From Acidobacteriota bacterium (GTDB lineage: Bacteria; Acidobacteriota; Aminicenantia; UBA2199): a DNA stretch of 11,229 nt. The notes under the pieces were generated by a model. That model was given only the letters and a program-made list of their open reading frames with translations, searched no databases and had not been told where the DNA came from. Both the position numbers and the translations under genes were made by a program. How positions within the stretch are numbered: the stretch's first letter is position 1; each line of letters opens with the position of its first letter. Of this stretch, positions 1 through 5,744 are shown piece by piece. Location of the stretch: contig JAKAGC010000062.1 of NCBI GenBank assembly GCA_021817755.1, forward strand, positions 1 through 11,229, read 5' to 3'.

Positions 1-863
1 CCATGAAAAACAGGATTAAAATTGACCTGGGCATGAGCCCGCTCACGAACATAAAGTGTTACGGTATTCAAGGACGCAACCCAAAAATCCCTCTCTTTAA
101 TGGATTCAAGATTTTTTTTAAACTGGTCAAGCTTAATAAATCCATACCCTTTTTCATCTCCGATTGCATGATAAGTAAGAATGATCCACGCGGTTTTATT
201 GAGTGTTTGATCAAGATATGGAATCAACTGTTGATTTGTTCCGACACATTTTTCACAATTGGAAAACGAATGGTCCTGCATAACAAGTGTGGGAAGTGCA
301 AACCAATTTGGAGGCTCTTTTTCTTGGTCAGAAACAAGGTAAGGCTGAGTCATAAATTTACTGTAATGTAACCTTCCACTTAAAAACCCTGAATCTGCTA
401 GAGCTTTCTGGGTAGTTGGGGCATTGCCTGCTCCACGGGGATATGAATATGCTACGGGATGCAATCCCCACTCTTTCATCTTTTGATAACATTTTTGAAA
501 CGAATTTAAGGCTTGCTGATAAGTGAACTTATCATGATTATCATGCTTATGACCATGACCGAAATACCCAAACCGGGGGGGAACGATCTTTTTTAAAAGG
601 TAATCCAACAAGGCAGGATTTCGAGAGTAATCATATGTTATGATTTCATAATCTATGGTTAATTGGTTTTCAATTATAAGATTATTTACAATTCTATTGG
701 ATTTGGAAGCAGGATCGCCATCATCATAGGTAAGTGTAATGGCTGCGGTATGATTATTATACCACTTAGCGATAAGTGGGACGGGAAGAGATTGACTGGA
801 ATTTCCAACGACAGTGACTATCATAAACAATACTAAAAAAATAAATAGGTTTGAGTTCTTCAT
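1..863 (-). CDS. Secreted polysaccharide deacetylase (NodB/CE4-like), partial at 3' end
   Basis: The reading frame is open from an ATG at 863 down to the window edge (287 codons seen), so the C-terminus is missing. Residues 1-20 are a typical signal peptide: a short Lys-containing start, then a hydrophobic run (FIFLVLFMIVTVVG), so the product is probably exported to the envelope. NodB-fold motifs appear in order: TYDDGD at 45-50 (catalytic and metal Asp pair), a His-rich GHGHKHDNHD at 102-111 in place of the usual HxxxH metal motif, YSYPRG at 139-144, and LTYHAIGD at 229-236 near the end of the barrel. CE4 enzymes remove N- or O-acetyl groups from cell-wall or exopolysaccharides using a divalent metal. 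The substrate here is unknown. The His-rich second motif is unusual, and the paired Cys at 203 and 206 are an extra feature. The MKN start is chosen because it gives a complete signal peptide. No SD precedes it (see the promoter entry). The family call is firm and the substrate open. Confidence 0.85.
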   Translation of the reverse strand, partial: MKNSNLFIFLVLFMIVTVVGNSSQSLPVPLIAKWYNNHTAAITLTYDDGDPASKSNRIVNNLIIENQLTIDYEIITYDYSRNPALLDYLLKKIVPPRFGYFGHGHKHDNHDKFTYQQALNSFQKCYQKMKEWGLHPVAYSYPRGAGNAPTTQKALADSGFLSGRLHYSKFMTQPYLVSDQEKEPPNWFALPTLVMQDHSFSNCEKCVGTNQQLIPYLDQTLNKTAWIILTYHAIGDEKGYGFIKLDQFKKNLESIKERDFWVASLNTVTLYVRERAHAQVNFNPVFH

Positions 864-870
864 TTTGCAG

Positions 871-899
871 ATTTTAACGGATATTGGGAGGTATGTCAA
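871..899 (-). promoter_or_regulatory. Sigma70-type promoter of the deacetylase gene, possibly leaderless
   Basis: On the minus strand TTGACA (899-894) is followed after exactly 17 nt by TAAAAT (876-871), a near-perfect vegetative promoter. Only 7 nt (CTGCAAA) separate the -10 box from the ATG at 863-861, so transcription would start at or next to the start codon. No SD is present in that gap. The rest of the 864-1032 interval holds no gene and no clear terminator hairpin for the upstream ygfK-like gene. Confidence 0.65.
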
Positions 900-1016
900 C
901 TAAGGAGGGGGAATTTTCATGGGAGTATAATTACTGGGATGCTTTTATAAAGAAGTTTTTTGGGGTAGTTGGTTTTTTATATTTCTCAACGAAATTGGCA
1001 AGAGGCTTTTTTTTAA

Positions 1017-1034
1017 TAGATTCTTGTAGATTCT
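1017..1034. repeat. Short direct repeat at the end of the ygfK-like gene
   Basis: TAGATTCT occurs at 1017-1024 and again at 1027-1034, separated by TG. The second copy overlaps the stop codon of the minus-strand gene (TAG, complement of 1033-1035). It may be a small tandem duplication and no function is evident. Confidence 0.4.
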
Positions 1035-4000
1035 AAAAAATTTGTGCCCGATTTGACAAGAGAATACTCATTTGTACTGCATGGATTAAGGATATGGGAT
1101 TTATTGAATTGGTTTTGAGCGCTACGGATTGAATATTGAATGTATCCTTATCGAGATCTATTGTTGCCTGGGATGTTTCATAAATGTATGTGTTTTCTTT
1201 TAAAATGAGTCTCTGGAATTCTGTTCCATTTTTAAATCGAATACAGGGGAAGGTACTCTGGGATTCAAAAAAATATGCACTCTCCTCAGCTTGAAAACTT
1301 TCGTGAGTCAAACAAATTTTGGGTTTATCTCTGAATGGAGCTCCGGCTGTTGGGCAAAAGGTTTGACAGTTTCCACATTGATTACAAAAATCAGCGATAT
1401 TGACAACCTGGTAAACCTGCTTTAACTGAAATGGCTGATCTTCCTCAAGGTGATAGTGGAGGGCTTCATGACTATCTGGTATTACTTTTTTCAATTTGTA
1501 CTCTATGGGCTGAATTTGATATGCAACATTGGCACGGTTGGGGCAAAGGGTAACACAAACATTACAGACATCATCACACATTAAACACCGCTGTGCTTCT
1601 TCTTGGATTGCATACTGGGAATCCTGGTTTTCCGGAACTAAAGATGAATAAACACGATAAGCGGCTTTTTTCTGGTAATATGAAAGAGGATACTGGGGTG
1701 AATGGGAAATGGGTTTCTCCTGTTGGGGAGATATTAAATCAGCAGCTTTCAGGCCATCGGCTACACCGGTTATTATATTGGCGGGGCCACGGAGGGCATC
1801 ACCGCCTATTAGCACACTGTGGGAATGAGGGCTGGCGGATGTTCGGACATCAGTTATGGGTGTATCCTGGATAAAATCGAGTTTTACGAGTTGACCGATA
1901 GCGGTAATGACGGCGTGGGCTTCTATCTGAAACTCTGAATGATCTATTTTTATGGGCCTTCGCCTATTGCTTTGATCGGGTTCACCGAGTTGCATTTTAC
2001 AGCACGTGACACTTAATGGAAAGGAATCATGGGTTAATTGGGGGGTCTGAATGGCAAGGGGTGCGGTTAGTTGTTGAATGGTAATACCTTCGTGAAGGGC
2101 TTCTGCGATTTCTTGGGGATCAGCGGGCATTTCTTCTAATGTACGGCGGTATAAGATGATGACCTGTGAATCTGGATGAGTAAGGAGCCTTCGGGCAGTT
2201 CGGGCGGCATCGATGGCACTGTTGCCACCTCCGACTATGAGAATTTTTAGTGCTTTGTCGGAAGAGACTTTTTTTGAAAAAATGGGAGTTTGACTGGTAA
2301 AAAGGGTTTGTATTGGGGGAAGATTGGGATTATCCTGAAGAGTTTGGATTTGATGGGAAAATACAAGACGGCTGATTTTAAGAAATGTGAGTGCATCGAT
2401 AACATAGGGGGAATCTTCATTGGGGATATTCAACCGGGTACTGATGGAAGCACCTACGGCTATGTATATATGAGAATATGTTTGACGTAAGGTTTGAAAC
2501 ATTTCCTGATTTATTTTTTGATTGTAAAAAATTTGAACGCCTAGGGCCTGAATGCGTTGGATATCGATTTGAATATCTTGGGGGGAGATACGAAAGGGGG
2601 GGATGACATGAGATACTGTACCGCCGGCTATATTGGTGGCTTCGTATATATGAACGGTTACCTGACGAAGGGCAAGATAATAGGCACAAGAAAGCCCTGA
2701 AGGGCCGGCGCCAATGACAGCTACCTTAATGTTTGAAGCTTTTTTTGAGAGGTGGGGTGGCTGAGATTGGCCGTGAGTAAGGGCAAAATGTTTAATCTGG
2801 CGAATATGAAGAGAATTATCATAGTTCTGGCGGGTACAACGGTTTGTACAGGTGTGATCACATACTTTAGCGGTAGTGGATGGGAGAGAATTGGTTTGAA
2901 GGATTACATTAAGAGCATCATGATAATTGCCTGCTGCGACATGAGAAATATAGAGTGGGACATCCTGGTGAGCGGGACAGGTATATTTACAGGGTGCAGA
3001 AATACAATCAAAGGGAGTGAGAGGACGTGTGGTTTTTATGGAACTACCGGGAAAATAAGTTTTTAGATATGGGCTATGCTGGGGGTGGATAATGTGTTGG
3101 GCATACTGGTTAAGATTTTCGAGCTGAGCTTTATATAAATCTTTGGTGCGATTGGTGTTCATTTTCAATATAAATTGATGGATATCTGAGGCATCATTTT
3201 CTTTGAAAGCTTTTCGAATGTGCTGAATATATTGAGGGATACGACCATATCCACCGGGCTTGAGTAAATCGGAACAAATCGTAACGGGTTTGAGACCGGA
3301 TGCGAGAAGGGGAACAACATTGAAAGCATCGACACCTGCGGAAAAAGAAATATCGAGCTTACCGTGGAACTGCTCTTGCAATGTTGCAGCGAGGTTAATA
3401 CTGATGGGATGAAGGGCTCTTCCGCTCATATAAACGACTGGTTCATTTGGAGGGAGAACCTGGGAAGAATTGAGGGTCTCAAGGGTATTGGTGAGTTTTA
3501 GGCTAAATTGGACCTGGTTTTGTTGGGCGAGTGTTTGAAGTGATTGAATGATCTTTATTGCATCATCATATTTTAAATCATGCTGGAATGCCTGATCTGG
3601 GACTTGAGTTTTGAAACGGAGTCGTGTATTGAGTATATCTCTTACTTTTTGGGGACCTAAGAGAGTGGGATTCAATTTGATTGTGGTATGATATTTTCGA
3701 ACCTGGATTAAATAACTGGCAATTTTTTCGATTTCATCAGGGGGGCAACCGTGCATGGTGGATAAGGTGACATTGCGGGAAATGGTATCGGGGATATGGA
3801 TATCTTTTATCTGTGGATAAATACTGGAAAGACGATCGAGTTTCTCCTCTTTTTGCTGTTTACAGTTTTCCATTTGGTCGAGAAACGATTGAACGTTGGC
3901 GTTTTGAATTCCCTGGAAGTTGTACCCGATACTGATATTAAAAATAAAACCTCTTTCTTCTTGATTATGGGGGTGAAGTTTATGTTGAAGAGCATGAAGC

Positions 4001-4386
4001 AGAATCCAGGCATCGAGGTATTGATTAAAGGATTGTTGGATTAGCAATTCCTGGGACCATTCGCAGTTATAGCCTTCGTCCTGTGCATAAATACAGGGTT
4101 TGGAAACAGATAATTCATCGAGAGTTTGGATGGTTTTTAATTCGATATATCGAGCGCCGGTGAGCCAGGCGGAGATAATGTTTTGGGCGAGTTGAGTATG
4201 GGGGCCTGCGGCAACTCCGAGAGGGGTTTGGAGTGTTTCTCCGTATCGTTGCATTTTAAATGGATCTTGGGGATGGGGGGTAAAGAAAAGTTCACGAGAT
4301 ATGCCGAAGATTTGTCCTGATTTTTCTTCTTCTATTATATGTTTCCACAACCGTTCTATTGGTATATTAAAAAATTTATCGCTCAT
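1033..4386 (-). CDS. ygfK: YgfK-like iron-sulfur flavoprotein oxidoreductase (putative selenate reductase subunit family)
   Basis: This 1117-aa protein has the domain order of YgfK. Residues ~1-430 resemble a dihydroorotate-dehydrogenase-type barrel (TPLGVAAGPHTQLAQN at 54-69, STMHGCPPDEIEKIA at 209-223). Residues ~455-540 form a GltD/DPYD-type Cys-rich region (C461, C466, C470; CDHTCTNRC at 509-517). An FAD dinucleotide fold has VIGAGPSGLSCAYY at 557-570 and an NAD(P) fold has ILIVGGGNSAIDAARTARR at 715-733. Two C-terminal 4Fe-4S motif sets have Cys at 934/937/941/944/948 and 1001/1004/1007/1011. It is probably a soluble electron-transfer enzyme linking NAD(P)H to another redox partner. In E. 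coli the homologue (about 1030 aa) lies in a selenium and purine-catabolism cluster and has been linked to selenate reduction. The true substrate is unsettled, and no molybdenum hydroxylase or purine gene is visible here. The start at 4386 has SD TGAGGAAAA and a good promoter. The family call is strong; the role is not known from this sequence. Confidence 0.88.
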   Translation of the reverse strand: MSDKFFNIPIERLWKHIIEEEKSGQIFGISRELFFTPHPQDPFKMQRYGETLQTPLGVAAGPHTQLAQNIISAWLTGARYIELKTIQTLDELSVSKPCIYAQDEGYNCEWSQELLIQQSFNQYLDAWILLHALQHKLHPHNQEERGFIFNISIGYNFQGIQNANVQSFLDQMENCKQQKEEKLDRLSSIYPQIKDIHIPDTISRNVTLSTMHGCPPDEIEKIASYLIQVRKYHTTIKLNPTLLGPQKVRDILNTRLRFKTQVPDQAFQHDLKYDDAIKIIQSLQTLAQQNQVQFSLKLTNTLETLNSSQVLPPNEPVVYMSGRALHPISINLAATLQEQFHGKLDISFSAGVDAFNVVPLLASGLKPVTICSDLLKPGGYGRIPQYIQHIRKAFKENDASDIHQFILKMNTNRTKDLYKAQLENLNQYAQHIIHPQHSPYLKTYFPGSSIKTTRPLTPFDCISAPCKYTCPAHQDVPLYISHVAAGNYHDALNVILQTNSLPSTTAKVCDHTCTNRCTRQNYDNSLHIRQIKHFALTHGQSQPPHLSKKASNIKVAVIGAGPSGLSCAYYLALRQVTVHIYEATNIAGGTVSHVIPPFRISPQDIQIDIQRIQALGVQIFYNQKINQEMFQTLRQTYSHIYIAVGASISTRLNIPNEDSPYVIDALTFLKISRLVFSHQIQTLQDNPNLPPIQTLFTSQTPIFSKKVSSDKALKILIVGGGNSAIDAARTARRLLTHPDSQVIILYRRTLEEMPADPQEIAEALHEGITIQQLTAPLAIQTPQLTHDSFPLSVTCCKMQLGEPDQSNRRRPIKIDHSEFQIEAHAVITAIGQLVKLDFIQDTPITDVRTSASPHSHSVLIGGDALRGPANIITGVADGLKAADLISPQQEKPISHSPQYPLSYYQKKAAYRVYSSLVPENQDSQYAIQEEAQRCLMCDDVCNVCVTLCPNRANVAYQIQPIEYKLKKVIPDSHEALHYHLEEDQPFQLKQVYQVVNIADFCNQCGNCQTFCPTAGAPFRDKPKICLTHESFQAEESAYFFESQSTFPCIRFKNGTEFQRLILKENTYIYETSQATIDLDKDTFNIQSVALKTNSINPISLIHAVQMSILLSNRAQIF

Positions 4387-4390
4387 ATTT

Positions 4391-4416
4391 TTTTCCTCAG
4401 TGTGAATATTATAGCA
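4391..4416 (-). promoter_or_regulatory. Extended -10 promoter and SD of the ygfK-like gene
   Basis: On the minus strand TGCTATAAT (4416-4408) is an ideal extended -10 element (TGnTATAAT). No good -35 is seen 17 nt upstream, which is usual for extended -10 promoters. Transcription would begin near 4401. The SD TGAGGAAAA (4399-4391) follows, with its GAGG core 8 nt before the ATG at 4386. The geometry supports both the promoter and the annotated start. Confidence 0.65.
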
Positions 4417-4622
4417 GATTTTTGAATTTATGGTATGGGGTTTGAGGCTGATAATAAATGATTGGTTATTGGAGTTTCACAATTTACCATTAATTTCTTC
4501 ATGTTGAAGATATAATTGCCTGGATTTTATCTCTTTGCAATTTTCTTGGCCGGACAAAAATTATTGACGTATAACCGATGAATATAAATTTAGAGACAAT
4601 CTATTTTGTTTCGGAAATTCTA

Positions 4623-4652
4623 TTGACAAAATACCTTTAGAGGTGATAAATT
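4623..4652 (+). promoter_or_regulatory. Candidate promoter of the four-gene cassette
   Basis: TTGACA at 4623-4628 is followed by GATAAA (4645-4650, 16-nt spacer) or TAAATT (4647-4652, 18-nt spacer). The -35 is perfect and the -10 mediocre. Transcription would start about 4657-4660, only a few bases before the methyltransferase ATG at 4662, and the mRNA would exclude the SD-like sequence at 4639-4647. A second, weaker TTGACG at 4564-4569 with TATAAA or TAAATT downstream could be an upstream promoter that includes the SD. The 275-bp gap between the divergent genes holds no ORF or RNA gene that I recognise. Confidence 0.4.
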
Positions 4653-4665
4653 TATAATGGGATGA
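4639..4665 (+). promoter_or_regulatory. SD-like site and two-codon start-stop ORF overlapping the methyltransferase start
   Basis: AGAGGTGAT (4639-4647) matches the anti-SD tail of 16S rRNA well but ends 14 nt before the methyltransferase ATG (4662). It is better placed for an ATG at 4657, which reads Met-Gly-stop (ATGGGATGA). The TGA of this mini-ORF overlaps the methyltransferase ATG as ATGA. If the mRNA starts far enough upstream, the methyltransferase could be translated by re-initiation from this minimal ORF. It could equally be chance in a short AT-rich stretch. Confidence 0.3.
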
Positions 4666-5744
4666 AAAATACAGATACATGTCCAAAACAACTAAACGCC
4701 ATCGATTTTTTCTGTGGTGCCGGTGGTATGACTTTTGGCCTTAAACTTGCGGGTATAAATGTTCTTGCTGGAATCGATATCGACGAGGAATGCCGGGAAA
4801 CTTACGAATTGAACAATCAAAATTCTATTTTCATTCATGCAGATATAAAAAAACTAACCGAAACCGATCTTCAAAATAAAATCGATATCAAGAGAAACGA
4901 TGACTCAATGATTTTTATCGGATGTAGTCCGTGTCAATACTGGACAAAGATCAATACGCACAAAAAAAAATCAACTGAAACCAAAAACCTGCTTAATGAA
5001 TTTCGCCGATTTGTAGACTATTTCAGGCCCGGTTATATATTTATAGAAAATGTACCTGGACTATCGGGGAAAAAAGAGGAGAGCAACCTCTCAACATTTC
5101 TGGAATTTCTTGAAATAAATGATTATAAATATGATTTTAGTATTATTAATTCAAATCATTACGGAGTCCCCCAAAACAGAAAAAGATTTATTCTCATTGC
5201 TTCGCGGGTTCTGAAAAATATTAAAATACCTCCCCCGGTAAAAGATGACTCATTGGTGGTAAAGAATTTTATCGGAGAACATAAAGGATTTTCAAAAATA
5301 GAAGCTGGCTATAAGGATGAAACAAACAATCTTCATACCGCAGCTTCTCTTTCCGAGAAAAATTTATTGAGATTGAAAAAAACACCTCCTGACGGAGGTA
5401 ACCGGTGGTCCTGGAAAGACGACCCCGAACTTCAGATAAATGCATATAAAGGGAAAGACACAATTTTCCGTGATGTTTATGGTCGAATATACTGGAATAA
5501 ACCGGCTCCGACTATCACAACGAAATTCATCCGAACATCCAGCGGTCGATTCTCTCACCCGGAAGAGCATAGAGGGCTTTCATTACGGGAAGGTGCAACA
5601 TTACAAACATTTCCGAACGAATATGTCTTCAGGGGGCCGAACATCGATTCCATAGCAAGACAGATCGGCAATGCGGTTCCGCCTCAATTGGCAAGATGTA
5701 TAGGATGCGCTTTGCTAAAGGAAACAATAAATGCCGACATTTAG
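4662..5744 (+). CDS. C5-cytosine DNA methyltransferase (Dcm/type II-like)
   Basis: This 360-aa protein transfers a methyl group from S-adenosylmethionine to C5 of cytosine in DNA. The family motifs occur in order: motif I AIDFFCGAGGMTFGLKLAG (13-31, SAM binding), motif IV GCSPCQ (87-92) with catalytic Cys91, motif VI IENV (128-131), motif VIII QNRKRFILIA (171-180), a target-recognition region at about 185-300, motif IX LREGATLQTFP (308-318) and motif X IGNAVPPQLA (335-344). The length is normal for the family. Motif IV has Ser-Pro-Cys-Gln where most relatives have Pro-Pro-Cys-Gln. The target sequence cannot be read from the protein. It is the first gene of the cassette, and its last 14 bp overlap the ATPase gene. 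ATG 4662 is the first in-frame start, since an in-frame TAA lies at 4647. Pairing with a GHKL ATPase and Vsr points to a modification or defence role rather than a lone housekeeping methylase. Confidence 0.95.
   Translation: MKNTDTCPKQLNAIDFFCGAGGMTFGLKLAGINVLAGIDIDEECRETYELNNQNSIFIHADIKKLTETDLQNKIDIKRNDDSMIFIGCSPCQYWTKINTHKKKSTETKNLLNEFRRFVDYFRPGYIFIENVPGLSGKKEESNLSTFLEFLEINDYKYDFSIINSNHYGVPQNRKRFILIASRVLKNIKIPPPVKDDSLVVKNFIGEHKGFSKIEAGYKDETNNLHTAASLSEKNLLRLKKTPPDGGNRWSWKDDPELQINAYKGKDTIFRDVYGRIYWNKPAPTITTKFIRTSSGRFSHPEEHRGLSLREGATLQTFPNEYVFRGPNIDSIARQIGNAVPPQLARCIGCALLKETINADI
5717..5724 (+). promoter_or_regulatory. SD of the GHKL ATPase gene inside the methyltransferase gene
   Basis: AAAGGAAA lies inside the 3' end of the methyltransferase gene. 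Its AAAGGA core ends 8 nt before the ATG at 5731, supporting translation of the overlapping ATPase gene from that start. Confidence 0.6.

Noticed and set aside
3..371. 122-aa plus-strand ORF at the left edge
   Set aside because: It lies antisense within the deacetylase frame, which shows clear family motifs; this ORF shows none.
1593..3066. Several ORFs of 66-104 aa on both strands inside the ygfK-like gene
   Set aside because: All are shadows of a continuous 1117-codon frame with strong motifs, and none has a recognisable domain or SD.
4653..4658. Perfect TATAAT just before the methylase ATG as a -10 box
   Set aside because: Transcription would start after the ATG at 4662, and the TTGACA at 4623 is 24 nt away, too far for a normal spacer.
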